A DNA stretch of 64,000 nucleotides from Pseudomonadota bacterium. GTDB lineage: Bacteria > Pseudomonadota > Alphaproteobacteria > Acetobacterales > Acetobacteraceae. The stretch covers positions 1-64,000 of the forward strand of contig JAKAWQ010000012.1 of assembly GCA_021816925.1 (NCBI GenBank). The letters run 5' to 3'. The notes under the pieces were generated by a model that had not been told where the DNA came from, ran no database searches, and worked only from the letters and a program-made list of their open reading frames with translations. This document shows positions 34,298-43,071 of this stretch, one piece after another. The number at the start of each line of letters is the position of its first letter. Within the stretch, counting starts at the first letter, position 1. The position numbers and the translations under genes were made by a program.

Positions 34298-35958
34298 AGC
34301 TGCTTCGCGGGAGTATCGCCACCGGGTTGATGTTCGGCATCGGCGGGGCTTATCTCGCGCTTGTCGGGGTGCTGATGATGATGCAAAAGCGCCCCGTCGT
34401 ATTCGGCGCCTTCAGCCTCGGGCATACAGCCCTCCTCCTGCTCGGCCTCGGCACTGGAGCCATGGTGGCGCGGCACAGGGAGTCCCGTGCGGTTGCGCTC
34501 GGGCTCGGATTGCTGGCCGGCCTCGCGGCCGCCCTGCCGATCGCACTGCTCGGACTCACCATTGCCACCCTGCCCCTGCAGGCCATCTTCATCGCTGCCT
34601 CGCCTGCGCTTGTGCACATGCTGAGCTTCGGTCTTGCCCCACCGCAGGGTGCGGCGGCGATGCTCGGTGTAGGAAGCCTCGCCGCATTGTCGGGTGCTGC
34701 CCTTGCGATCAGCCCACCGCGGCTTCGCCGCGCCGTCATTGCCGGCGGCATGGCAGTGGTGGTCGGCGGCGTCTTTCAGGAGCTGATCCAGCTCATCCTG
34801 CAATATGGCGGACCGATCGGCGCCGTGCGCGATTTCCTTTACACTTGGCAAGGTCTGCGTCCGGAGGGAGCGGCCGCACTGTTCCTCGCGGCCGCGGCCG
34901 CAAGTGAGACGCTTTCCTGGTTGCGCGGAACACCGCACGCCGCAGGTGCCGACGAGCGACGCCGGCGGCGGTTCATAGCAGCGGGCCTCGCGCTCCTCGT
35001 CCTCGTCCTGATGCCGGTACTTGCCGGTGCCTATATCGGCCAAGTGCTGATGCTGGTTGGGCTCTACATCCTTATGGGCATGGGGCTCAATCTCGAGGTC
35101 GGGCTCGCTGGCCTCCTTGATCTCGGCTTTGTTGCGTTCTTCGCAGTTGGCGCGTACACGACCGCCCTCCTGACCTCGCAAAGCGCACTGGCGCTCCTGC
35201 ACCTCACCTATTGGGAGGCGATGCCCGTCGCGGTGCTCACGGCGGTCGTCGGTGGCATGCTCTTCGGTCTGCCTGTCCTTGGGGTGCGCGGGGATTATCT
35301 CGCGGTCGCCACGCTCGGGCTTGGGGAAATCGTCCGTATCATCGTGCTGTCAGATTTCGCCGCTCCGCTGCTCGGCGGCCCGCAGGGCGTGCTCGATATC
35401 CCCAAGCCGCGCATCGGTAGCCTCGAACTCGCAAGCCCCGTCGCGCTCTTCTACCTCACGCTCGTTTGTGCGGGGGTTGCCGCCTTCATTGCCTGGCGGC
35501 TGGAAAACTCGCGCCTTGGCCGAGCATGGGAGGCGCTCCGCGACGACGAGGACGTGGCGCAGGCGCTGGGCATCAACCTCGTCCGCTCGAAACTCCTCGC
35601 CTATGGCCTCGGCGCCGCGTTCGCCGGGCTTGCCGGCTCGATCTTCGCGGTCATGCTGGGATCGGTCTATCCCTCGAGCTTTCAGCTTCTGATCTCCATC
35701 AACGTCCTGGCGTTGATCATCGTCGGCGGGATGGGCAGTCTTCCAGGCGTCGTCCTCGGCGCGATCGCCCTCATCGCCCTGCCCGAGCTTTTGCGGGAAT
35801 TCGGGGACTATCGGTACCTCTTCTATGGCGCGGTCCTCATCGTCATGATGCGCCTGAAGCCAGAGGGCCTTTGGCCTTCCGAGGTTCGCAGCCGCGAGCT
35901 GCACGCCGCCGAAGAGCCGGCGGACGCAGGCATGATCCCCGCCGCTGAGCGTCCCTGA
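34294..35958 (+). CDS. Branched-chain amino acid type ABC permease (LivM family) with long N-terminal membrane extension
   Basis: A 554-residue permease. The LivM core lies in the last 330 residues: GLYILMGMGLNLEVGLAGLL, LGFVAFFAVGAYTTALL, GVRGDYLAVATLGLGEIVRI, NSRLGRAWEALRDDEDVAQA and GGMGSLPGVVLGA. Before it lie about 225 residues with several further hydrophobic segments (MFGIGGAYLALVGVLMMMQ, AVALGLGLLAGLAAALPIAL, AVIAGGMAVVVGGVFQELI) not part of a standard LivM of 320-420 residues. The extension could form an accessory membrane domain. ATGA overlap with the LivH gene. Confidence 0.9.
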   Translation: MKLLRGSIATGLMFGIGGAYLALVGVLMMMQKRPVVFGAFSLGHTALLLLGLGTGAMVARHRESRAVALGLGLLAGLAAALPIALLGLTIATLPLQAIFIAASPALVHMLSFGLAPPQGAAAMLGVGSLAALSGAALAISPPRLRRAVIAGGMAVVVGGVFQELIQLILQYGGPIGAVRDFLYTWQGLRPEGAAALFLAAAAASETLSWLRGTPHAAGADERRRRRFIAAGLALLVLVLMPVLAGAYIGQVLMLVGLYILMGMGLNLEVGLAGLLDLGFVAFFAVGAYTTALLTSQSALALLHLTYWEAMPVAVLTAVVGGMLFGLPVLGVRGDYLAVATLGLGEIVRIIVLSDFAAPLLGGPQGVLDIPKPRIGSLELASPVALFYLTLVCAGVAAFIAWRLENSRLGRAWEALRDDEDVAQALGINLVRSKLLAYGLGAAFAGLAGSIFAVMLGSVYPSSFQLLISINVLALIIVGGMGSLPGVVLGAIALIALPELLREFGDYRYLFYGAVLIVMMRLKPEGLWPSEVRSRELHAAEEPADAGMIPAAERP

Positions 35959-35977
35959 GCCTCTGCAGTACGCTGCC

Positions 35978-36814
35978 ATGCCCGACCAACCGCTGCTGCT
36001 CTGCCGCCGTATCACGAAGCGTTTCGGCGGCATCGCCGCGCTTGCCGATTTCGATCTCGCGGTAGCTGAAGGCAGCATCCATAGCATCATCGGCCCGAAT
36101 GGCGCAGGCAAGACCACCGTCTTCAATTGCATCACGCGGAATCTCCGGGCGACCTCGGGCGAAGTCATGTTCCGCGGTGAGCGCATCGACGGCCTCACCC
36201 CCGATCGCGTCGCTGCCGCCGGGATCAGTCGCACCTATCAGAACATCCGTCTCTTCCGAAACATCACCGCGATCGAAAACCTCCTGGTCGGCCAGCACCT
36301 TCATCTCCGCTCGCACTGGTGGGGTGCCATCCTCGGAACGCCCCACACGCGCCTCGAGGAGGCGCGCGCGCATGCGGAGGCGCTGCGCCTTCTGCGTTTC
36401 ATCGATCTCGCCGGCCGCGGCGACCTGCTCGCCCGCAATCTTGCCTACGGTGAGCAGCGCCGCCTCGAGATCGGCCGTGCGCTCGCCACACGACCAAGGC
36501 TTCTCCTTCTCGACGAGCCGACAGCAGGGATGAACCCGCACGAAACCTCCGGCATGATGGCTTTCATCCGCAAGGTGCGCACCGAGTTCGGCATTACCAT
36601 CCTGCTCATCGAACACCAGATGCGCGTCGTGATGGGAATGTCCGACCGTGTCAGCGTGCTCGATCACGGCGCCAAGATCGCCGAAGGCACGCCCGCCGAG
36701 GTGCAACGGGATCCCGCTGTGATCGAGGCCTATCTCGGCGTCAAGGGTACCGCACCCACGGCCGCCCGCGACCACGCCGCGTCCATGCTTGGCGCGGCCG
36801 CTCCGGAGTGTTGA
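35978..36814 (+). CDS. Branched-chain amino acid type ABC transporter ATPase (LivG family)
   Basis: A 278-residue ATPase. Walker A is GPNGAGKTT (39-47), the LivG-type signature is LAYGEQRRLEIGRAL, Walker B is LLLLDEPTAGMNP, the switch His is in LLIEHQMRVVMG, and the C-terminal AYLGVKG is typical. It begins 19 bases after the LivM gene and is followed by the second ATPase after one base. It forms the heterodimeric motor with LivF. Confidence 0.93.
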   Translation: MPDQPLLLCRRITKRFGGIAALADFDLAVAEGSIHSIIGPNGAGKTTVFNCITRNLRATSGEVMFRGERIDGLTPDRVAAAGISRTYQNIRLFRNITAIENLLVGQHLHLRSHWWGAILGTPHTRLEEARAHAEALRLLRFIDLAGRGDLLARNLAYGEQRRLEIGRALATRPRLLLLDEPTAGMNPHETSGMMAFIRKVRTEFGITILLIEHQMRVVMGMSDRVSVLDHGAKIAEGTPAEVQRDPAVIEAYLGVKGTAPTAARDHAASMLGAAAPEC

Positions 36815-36815
36815 G

Positions 36816-37523
36816 ATGCCGCTTCTCGAGCTCACGGGAGTGCACGTATTCTATGACAAGATCGAGGCGCTGAAGGGCATATCGCTGGGCGTCGAGCCGA
36901 GCACGATCGCGACACTCGTGGGCGCCAACGGCGCCGGCAAATCCACCACGCTCCGCGCGGTCAGCGGCCTTGTCCATCCGCGCGCGGGAACAATCCGTTA
37001 CGACGGCACGGCGTTGGCCGGGCGAGGTGCGCACGAGATCGCCGCCATGGGCCTCGTTCAGGTCCCCGAGGGACGGCGCATCTTCGGCCGCCTAACGGTC
37101 GAGGAGAATCTGGCCATGGGTGCATTCACTCGCCGCGATCGCCGCGCCGTCGCCGAGGACCGCGAGCGGCTGCTCACGCTCTTTCCTCGGCTGCGCGAGC
37201 GGCTTCACCAGGTCGCCGGCACGCTCTCGGGCGGCGAACAGCAGATGGTCGCGACGGCGCGCGCGCTGATGGCCCGCCCACGCATGCTGCTGATGGACGA
37301 ACCCAGCATGGGTCTCTCGCCGATGCTCGTCGAGCAGGTCTTCGAAACGATCCGCGCGATCAACAAGGAGGGCGTCACCATCTTGCTCGTCGAACAGAAC
37401 GCACTCATGGCGCTCTCCATCGCCGACCATGGCTATGTACTCGAAAGCGGTCGAATCGTGCTTTCCGGTCCTGGCCGCGACCTGCTCGACGACGATCGCG
37501 TCCGCCACGCCTATCTCGGCTGA
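36816..37523 (+). CDS. Branched-chain amino acid type ABC transporter ATPase (LivF family)
   Basis: A 235-residue ATPase. It has MPLLELTGVHVFYDKIEALK, Walker A VGANGAGKST, LVQVPEGRRIFGRLTVEENL (LivF hallmark), signature LSGGEQQMVATARALM, Walker B LLMDEPSMGLSP and VEQNA in the H-loop position. The ATG at 36816 follows the LivG stop by one base. Its 3' end overlaps the convergent VOC gene by 13 bases. Confidence 0.93.
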   Translation: MPLLELTGVHVFYDKIEALKGISLGVEPSTIATLVGANGAGKSTTLRAVSGLVHPRAGTIRYDGTALAGRGAHEIAAMGLVQVPEGRRIFGRLTVEENLAMGAFTRRDRRAVAEDRERLLTLFPRLRERLHQVAGTLSGGEQQMVATARALMARPRMLLMDEPSMGLSPMLVEQVFETIRAINKEGVTILLVEQNALMALSIADHGYVLESGRIVLSGPGRDLLDDDRVRHAYLG

Positions 37524-37933
37524 GCACCTGGGGGCGCCGCCTCGCCGGGCCCGCCGGCCCGGTGGCACAGGGCTGCAATCTTGTTGCCGTCGAGGTCCCG
37601 GACATAGGCCGCATAGTAGCTGGCGTGGTAGTGCGGGCGGAGCCCTGGTTCGCCCTCATCCTTGCCGCCCAGCTCGACGGCCTTGCACCAGAAACGATCG
37701 ACCGCGGCACGCGAGGGGGCGAGGAAGCTCACCGAAACGCCATTGCCGGCGCTCGCTGCCGTGCGGTCGAACGGCCGGGTCACGTAGAAGCCGCCGTCGC
37801 CTTCCCGTCCCCAGCCCGCGTAGCCCACTCCGCTCCTTTCCCGCTTGATGCCGAGCTCGCCCAGCACCGCGTCGTAGAAGGCGATCGCATCTGCCACATT
37901 GTTCACGCCGAGGGTGAGATGGCTCAGGATCAT
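37511..37933 (-). CDS. VOC (glyoxalase/bleomycin resistance) superfamily protein
   Basis: A 140-residue protein with one vicinal-oxygen-chelate unit: MILSHLTLGVNNVADAIAFY, AVLGELGIKRE, VSVSFLAPSRAAVDRF and AAYVRDLDGNKIAALCH. His5 and the C-terminal region hold plausible metal ligands. The function (isomerase, dioxygenase or resistance protein) cannot be inferred. It is convergent with livF (13-bp overlap) and divergent from the M20 peptidase gene. The open frame upstream of ATG 37933 is not family-like. Confidence 0.82.
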   Translation of the reverse strand: MILSHLTLGVNNVADAIAFYDAVLGELGIKRERSGVGYAGWGREGDGGFYVTRPFDRTAASAGNGVSVSFLAPSRAAVDRFWCKAVELGGKDEGEPGLRPHYHASYYAAYVRDLDGNKIAALCHRAGGPGEAAPPGAQPR

Positions 37934-37988
37934 GGGGTGATAATAATCGTGCGTCCGGCCGGTGGAAACATCTGCTAGAGGGACCTGC

Positions 37989-39227
37989 ATGCCCGCCACT
38001 GCACTTCGCGAGTTCCTTGCCGCCCGGCGCACGCGCCAAATCGACTTCCTCGCCGCGCTCGTCCGCCAGCCGTCTGACAACCCACCGGGTGACTGCGCCC
38101 CGCACGCCCGGGTCGCCGCCGCCCTCCTCGAGGAACTCGGCTTTGCGGTGGAGCGCCACCTCGTGCCGGCTGATGAGGTCCGCGCCGCTGGCCTCGTCAG
38201 CATTACCAACCTTATCGTCCGGCATCGTTTCGGCCCCGGCCCCGTCATCGCCCTCAATGCACATGGCGACGCCGTACCCCCGGGCGCGGGTTGGACGAGG
38301 GATCCCTACGGGGCCGGCATCGCCGACGGTTGGATGTACGGCCGCGGTGCCGCTGTCTCGAAGTCGGACTTCGCCACCTATGCCTTCGCACTCCTGGCGC
38401 TCCGTGAGGCAGCGCCGCCGCCCGGTGGTAGCATCGAGCTACATTTCACCTATGACGAGGAATCGGGCGGTATCCTCGGCCCGCCATGGCTGCTGGCTCG
38501 CGGGCTTTGCGCACCGGACTATGCGATCTCGGCCGGCTTCTCCTATGCCGTCGTCACTGCGCACAATGGTGTGCTGCATCTCGAAGTCGAGGCGCGCGGC
38601 CGCTCCGCACATGCTGCAAAACCGGCGAGCGGGGTCGATGCGCTCGCGGCGGCCACGGCCATCCTCTCCGCGCTGTATCGATCCCGTGACGCCCTTGCCG
38701 AGCGGATCTCGGTCACGCCCGGCATCGGCAGCCCGCAACTCACCGTGGGCCTGATCGCCGGTGGCATCAACACCAACGTCGTGCCGGACCGCGTCACCTT
38801 CCGCCTCGATCGCCGCATCATACCGGAGGAAGATCCCGGGTCGGTGGAGGCCGAACTCCGCGCACTGATCGAGCGGGAGGTTCGGAGCGTTGCCGGAGCT
38901 GCCGTCGAGATCCGGCGGCTCCTGCTGGCCGAGCCCCTCCGCCCGCTCCCGAGTGCCGACCGGCTTGCAAGCATCCTCGCACGGCACGCGACGGAAATCA
39001 TGGCCGAACCGATCGGTTCGGCCGGACTGCCGCTCTATACCGATGCGCGGCACTATGCGGCGCGCGGCATCCCCACGGTTTTGTATGGAGCCGGGCCGCG
39101 CACGATCGAGGACGCGAACGCGCATCGTGCCGATGAGCGGGTGCCGCTTGCCGATCTCGCCAGGGCAACCGAGATTCTGGCACTCGGCCTCGCCGATCTG
39201 CTCAACCCTGATGGATTCTTGGCATGA
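37989..39227 (+). CDS. M20 family metallopeptidase / amidohydrolase (ArgE-DapE type)
   Basis: A 412-residue di-zinc hydrolase. The metal site is built by His92-x-Asp94 in NAHGDAVPPG, Asp126 in GRGAAVSKSDFATY, Glu157-Glu158 in YDEESGG, and a C-terminal His in NAHRADERV. A dimerisation insert lies between them (LEVEARGRSAHAAKP). Substrates of this family are N-acyl amino acids, peptides or ureido acids. Start ATG 37989 has GAGGG upstream. It overlaps the phosphoribosyltransferase gene by four bases. Confidence 0.88.
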   Translation: MPATALREFLAARRTRQIDFLAALVRQPSDNPPGDCAPHARVAAALLEELGFAVERHLVPADEVRAAGLVSITNLIVRHRFGPGPVIALNAHGDAVPPGAGWTRDPYGAGIADGWMYGRGAAVSKSDFATYAFALLALREAAPPPGGSIELHFTYDEESGGILGPPWLLARGLCAPDYAISAGFSYAVVTAHNGVLHLEVEARGRSAHAAKPASGVDALAAATAILSALYRSRDALAERISVTPGIGSPQLTVGLIAGGINTNVVPDRVTFRLDRRIIPEEDPGSVEAELRALIEREVRSVAGAAVEIRRLLLAEPLRPLPSADRLASILARHATEIMAEPIGSAGLPLYTDARHYAARGIPTVLYGAGPRTIEDANAHRADERVPLADLARATEILALGLADLLNPDGFLA

Positions 39228-39886
39228 CGTTCGCGGACAGGCACGAGGCCGGACGGAAACTTGCGGAGAAACTCCTCTCCTTCCAGGATCGTGATCCGGT
39301 GGTTCTTGCCCTGCCGCGGGGTGGCGTGCCGGTCGGCTACGAGATTGCGCGCGCGCTCAGCGCTCCGCTTGATCTCGTCCTCGTGCGCAAGCTCGGCGCG
39401 CCCGGTCAGCCCGAACTCGCAATCGGCGCAATCGCGCTCGGCATAAAGCCCGAGATCGTCACGGATCAGAATCTGATCGCCGAGCTTGGGGTGACGTCCA
39501 CCGAACTCGCCGCAATTCAGGCCCGCGAGCTGCAGGAACTTGGGCGGCGGCGCGAACGCTATTGCGCCCACCGGCCGCCGGTTCCTCTTGCCGGCCGCAC
39601 CGCCATTCTCGTCGATGACGGCATCGCCACCGGAGCAACCATGCGCGCGGCCCTGCGCGCCACCCGCGCCGCGGCCCCGGCGCACCTCGTGCTTGCGGTC
39701 CCGGTCGCGCCGCCGGAGACGTTGACGGAGCTTGCCGAAGAGGCGGACGAGATCGTCTGCCTCGAGCGGCCGCGTCGCTTCTTCGCTGTTGGCCAGTTCT
39801 ACCGCTCCTTTTCGCAGCTCGAGGACCAGGAGGTGCTTGATCTTCTCAACCGGGCGCGGCTGCCGCCGACAGGCCGCGCGCAATAG
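39224..39886 (+). CDS. Phosphoribosyltransferase family protein
   Basis: A 220-residue type I phosphoribosyltransferase-fold protein. The PRPP loop is AILVDDGIATGATM (127-140). The N-terminus FADRHEAGRKLAEKL and LALPRGGVPVGYEIARAL, with LVRKLGAPGQPELAIGAI, matches the group of predicted phosphoribosyltransferases often linked to stress or archaeal-type genes rather than a specific salvage enzyme. ATGA overlap with the M20 gene. Its stop is four bases from the convergent rsmD stop. Base specificity unknown. Confidence 0.88.
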   Translation: MTFADRHEAGRKLAEKLLSFQDRDPVVLALPRGGVPVGYEIARALSAPLDLVLVRKLGAPGQPELAIGAIALGIKPEIVTDQNLIAELGVTSTELAAIQARELQELGRRRERYCAHRPPVPLAGRTAILVDDGIATGATMRAALRATRAAAPAHLVLAVPVAPPETLTELAEEADEIVCLERPRRFFAVGQFYRSFSQLEDQEVLDLLNRARLPPTGRAQ

Positions 39887-39890
39887 CGCT

Positions 39891-40442
39891 TCACGGGTAG
39901 CGAAAAAACCCGAGGCGAGCCGCACCGTGCCGCCGCTCGGCAAGCAGCGTAGCAAGTGGGGGTAGCGTGCTATCCGCCGCAGTCTCAACAACCACGAACG
40001 CGGCGGGCGCGAGCCAGCCCGCGGCCACGAGCGCTGCGAGTGCGCGCGCGGGAAGCGCCGCCTCGCCGTAGGGCGGGTCGAGAAAGACCAGACTGCATGG
40101 CGCGCCCGGAGGCGGTCGCGCGGCGTCGGCGGCGATGATACGGGCGCGGCCCTCCATTCCGCAGCCGGCGATGTTGGCGGAGAGCGCGCGGCACGCGCGC
40201 GCATCGGTCTCGAAGAAGACTGCCTCCGCAGCACCGCGCGAGAGCGCCTCGAGCCCGAGTGCACCGGAGCCGGCGAAGGCGTCGAGCACACGCGCCCCCT
40301 CGATGGTGCCCGGCTCCGACCAGGGCGCGTGGGCCAGGATATCGAAGAGGGCCTGACGTACCCGGTCGGCGGTCGGGCGGGTTGCGCTGCCTGCGGGCGC
40401 GATCAGGCGCCGGCCGCGCAACGCCCCGCCGATGATTCTCAT
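39891..40442 (-). CDS. rsmD: 16S rRNA (guanine(966)-N(2))-methyltransferase
   Basis: A 183-residue SAM-dependent methyltransferase. MRIIGGALRGRRL and TRPTADRVRQALFDIL are the RsmD hallmark start. Motif I is VLDAFAGSGALGLEALSRGA, and the catalytic N6/N2 motif is FLDPPYG (120-126). It modifies G966 of 16S rRNA during 30S assembly. ATG 40442 overlaps the rluB-like stop by four bases; the longer open frame upstream overlaps that gene and is not used. Confidence 0.93.
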   Translation of the reverse strand: MRIIGGALRGRRLIAPAGSATRPTADRVRQALFDILAHAPWSEPGTIEGARVLDAFAGSGALGLEALSRGAAEAVFFETDARACRALSANIAGCGMEGRARIIAADAARPPPGAPCSLVFLDPPYGEAALPARALAALVAAGWLAPAAFVVVETAADSTLPPLATLLAERRHGAARLGFFRYP

Positions 40443-41182
40443 TGTTTGCCGAGCTGCTCCCGGAGCACCTTTGCCGGGACTTCCTGGACCGCGCCGCGCG
40501 GCAACTGGCCGAGCTGGAAGGGACCGTAGGCGACCCGGATCAGGCGGGTGACGGAGAGCCCGAGATGAGCGAGCACACGACGCACCTCGCGGTTCCTGCC
40601 CTCGCCGAGGCCGATGCTGAGCCAGGTGTTGGCACCTTTGCGTGCGTCCACGGCGGCCTCGATCGGACCGTAGGACACATCGCTGATGGTGACGCCGCGG
40701 GAGAGTCCGGCGAGCGCGGTTTCTTCCACCGTGCCATGCACGCGCGCCCGATAGCGCCGGCGCCATCCGGTGGAGGGAAGCTCGAGACGACGAGCAAGAG
40801 CACCGTCGTTGGTCAGCAGCAGGAGCCCCTCGCTCGTGAGGTCGAGGCGGCCGACGCTGATGACCCGAGGCAGGCCGGGCGGAAGATTGGAGAAGACGGT
40901 CGGCCGGCCTTGCGGATCGCTGTGGGTCGTCAGCAGACCCGGCGGCTTGTGATAGCGCCAAAGGCGGGTGCGACCCGGTTGCTCGACCGCGCGCCCGTCC
41001 ACCTGCACGAGGTCGCCGGGCTGGACGAATGTCGCCGGGTGCGGAACGATTGCGCCGTTGAGCCGGACGCGCCCGGAGGCGATGAGCGCTTCGGCGGCGC
41101 GGCGGCTGGCGACGCCGGCGGCGGCGAGGAAGCGGGCGATGCGTGTCCCGCGGCCGGTGGCTTCGGCGGCCTGTTCGTTCAT
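40439..41182 (-). CDS. rluB: 23S rRNA pseudouridine synthase, RluB/RsuA family
   Basis: A 247-residue RsuA-type pseudouridine synthase. The N-terminal S4 RNA-binding domain is RIARFLAAAGVASRRAAEAL. The catalytic Asp114 lies in VGRLDLTSEGLLLLTNDG, and the later motifs are YRARVHGTV and GRNREVRRVLAHLGLSVTRL. RluB-like position next to rsmD supports a 23S target, but RluE/RluF relatives are alternatives. It sits between a glutamine amidotransferase gene and rsmD with ATGA overlaps at both ends. Confidence 0.88.
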   Translation of the reverse strand: MNEQAAEATGRGTRIARFLAAAGVASRRAAEALIASGRVRLNGAIVPHPATFVQPGDLVQVDGRAVEQPGRTRLWRYHKPPGLLTTHSDPQGRPTVFSNLPPGLPRVISVGRLDLTSEGLLLLTNDGALARRLELPSTGWRRRYRARVHGTVEETALAGLSRGVTISDVSYGPIEAAVDARKGANTWLSIGLGEGRNREVRRVLAHLGLSVTRLIRVAYGPFQLGQLPRGAVQEVPAKVLREQLGKQ

Positions 41183-41895
41183 GACCGGCAGGCCGCGATC
41201 AGGGCCTCGAAGAGACGACGGTCGCCCGGGTCGATCAGGAATTCCGGGTGCCACTGCACGCCGATGCAGAATTTTGTGTGCGGGAGCTCGATACCTTCGA
41301 TCACGCCATCCTCGGCGCGGGCATTGACGATGCCTTCCCCGGGTGTGGCTACTGCCTGATGGTGCGATGAGTTCACCATCATCCGTTCCGTGCCCACGAT
41401 CCGCGCGAGCACTGTCCCTGCCACCACCGCTACCGCATGCCCGGCCTCGTGCCGGGGCCCCGGCTGTTCGTGCGCAAGCGCGCCCGGAACCTCCGCCGGA
41501 ACATGCTGGATCAGGTGGCCGCCGAGCGCGACCGCGAGAAGCTGCTCGCCGCCGCAGATGCCAAGCACTGGCATGCCGCGTGCCAGAGCGCCCCGGAGCA
41601 GTGCGAGCTCTGCCGCTGTCCGATCCTCCTTGAGCACCACGCTCGCGTGCCGGCCCGCCGCGCCGTAGAGCGCCGGATCGACATCGAAGGCCCCGCCCGT
41701 CACGACGAGCGCTGCGATCTCGTCGAGATAATCCCCGGCCAGGCCCGCGTCATGCGGCAATGCCACCGGCAGCCCACCCGCCCCGGCAATGGCGGCCGCA
41801 TAGTTCTGCCGCATCGCATACCATGGATAGGGCGAATATCCACCCGCCGCCTCGGCATCGAGCGTCAAGCCGATGATCGGTCGCCGCGTCTGCAT
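41179..41895 (-). CDS. Class I glutamine amidotransferase-like hydrolase (PuuD type)
   Basis: A 238-residue member of the gamma-glutamyl-GABA hydrolase family. RPIIGLTLDAEAAGGY opens the protein, LVVTGGAFDVDPALYG precedes the nucleophile Cys114 in PVLGICGGEQLLAVALGG, and MVNSSHHQAV and IGVQWHPEFL supply the catalytic His-Glu. It probably hydrolyses gamma-glutamyl conjugates of amines or amino acids. It lies 14 bases after a LysR gene and overlaps rluB by four bases. Confidence 0.85.
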   Translation of the reverse strand: MQTRRPIIGLTLDAEAAGGYSPYPWYAMRQNYAAAIAGAGGLPVALPHDAGLAGDYLDEIAALVVTGGAFDVDPALYGAAGRHASVVLKEDRTAAELALLRGALARGMPVLGICGGEQLLAVALGGHLIQHVPAEVPGALAHEQPGPRHEAGHAVAVVAGTVLARIVGTERMMVNSSHHQAVATPGEGIVNARAEDGVIEGIELPHTKFCIGVQWHPEFLIDPGDRRLFEALIAACRS

Positions 41896-41909
41896 CGCCG
41901 TTTGCCCAC

Positions 41910-42833
41910 TCAGCCCCCACTTGGCATGGCCCACGGCGCCTCGGCCATCCGTGCAGCCAAGAAATCGATCACTACCTGCACGCGCGCCGACCGCGCGCGC
42001 TGCGGAGGCGTAACGATGTTGAGCGCGATGGCCGGCGGCGACCAATCCGGCATCACCGTCTCGAGCTTTCCCTGCTCCAGATCCTGCCGAATCACGAACT
42101 CCGGCTGTACGGCAAGCCCGAGGCCGGCGAGAAGCGTGGGCCCGAGCACATCGGCATTGTTCGCACGGAGCGGCCCGGCGGGCACGACCTCGACCTCCGC
42201 GCCTGAGAGATGGCGGAAGCGCCACCGGCCGGGTGCTGGCAGGTACGCATAGCCCAGGCAGGCATGGCCCGTAAGCTCGCTCGGGTGGGAAGGTCGGCCG
42301 TGGCGCCGGAAATAGGAAGGTGCTCCCACGAGCCGCCGCCGCACCTGGCAGAGGCGCCGCGCCCGCAGGCTCGAGTCCGGCAGGGTCGCGATACGAAGGG
42401 CGAGATCGAAACGGCCCTCGATCAGGTCCACGATTTCGTCGCTGAGGTCGAGATCGATGGTGATCTCGGGATAAGCCTCCAACAGCGCCGGCAGGAGCGG
42501 AGCCAAATGAGCAATTCCGAACGACATCGGGGCGGCCAGCCGCACGACGCCCCTCGGGTTGGCCGATTGCGCCAGCGCCGCCTCTTCAATTGCGTCGACC
42601 TCGGCAAGCAGGTGCGCCGCCGCCGCCGCTGATGTGCGGCCGGTTTCGGTAAGCGAGAGCCGACGTGACGTACGATTGAAAAGAGGCGCTCGGAGCCGCA
42701 CCTCCAGGCGAGCGATCGTCTTCGAGACCGTCGCTTTCGAGAGAGCGAGTTCGGCAGCGGCGCGGCTGAAGGAGCCGGTCTCGGCTACCTTGGCGAAGAC
42801 GATCCAAGCCCCGAGGTCGGGGTGTCGTGGCAT
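41910..42833 (-). CDS. LysR-family transcriptional regulator
   Basis: A 307-residue regulator. Winged HTH at the N-terminus: FAKVAETGSFSRAAAELALS followed by KATVSKTIARLEVRL and PLFNRTSRRLSLTETG. The C-terminal effector domain is PBP2-like (GVVRLAAPMSFGIAHLAPLL, FDLALRIATLPDSSL). It is transcribed away from the isochorismatase-pirin island, and a GAAAC-N5-GTTTC element begins 10 bases upstream of its ATG. The same element is found before the pirin operon, so this protein is the likely regulator of both, responding to an unknown small molecule. The AaeR/DhcR-type subgroup is possible. Confidence 0.88.
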   Translation of the reverse strand: MPRHPDLGAWIVFAKVAETGSFSRAAAELALSKATVSKTIARLEVRLRAPLFNRTSRRLSLTETGRTSAAAAAHLLAEVDAIEEAALAQSANPRGVVRLAAPMSFGIAHLAPLLPALLEAYPEITIDLDLSDEIVDLIEGRFDLALRIATLPDSSLRARRLCQVRRRLVGAPSYFRRHGRPSHPSELTGHACLGYAYLPAPGRWRFRHLSGAEVEVVPAGPLRANNADVLGPTLLAGLGLAVQPEFVIRQDLEQGKLETVMPDWSPPAIALNIVTPPQRARSARVQVVIDFLAARMAEAPWAMPSGG

Positions 42834-42842
42834 GGTGATCCA

Positions 42843-42900
42843 GGAAACAATCCGTTTCTATTCTTTCCACTTTTTGACCGGCACCACCAGTGCGATCCTT
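42843..42900. promoter_or_regulatory. Conserved regulatory element, copy 1 (probable LysR site)
   Basis: The perfect inverted repeat GAAAC-AATCC-GTTTC (42844-42858) is followed by TATTCTTTCC, a TTTTTGA block and AGTGCGATC. Copy 2 at 43963-44017 matches nearly base for base over about 55 bp. This copy sits between the LysR start and the first hydrolase gene, as expected of an auto- and cross-regulatory site. Binding is inferred. Confidence 0.68.
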
Positions 42901-43071
42901 TCACCGCCAGAGTTGAGAGACCAGGCTCTCGTGTGGGCAGACGCCGCTTGCGACAAGCCGGGCCGGACGACGGCATTGGACGCGGCGCACGGAAAGGCCG
43001 CACGGCCGGCTGGAAGCAGTATATTCCCGTCCGCTTCTTCGAAACCACCACCCCAACTGAAAGGAAAGCCC

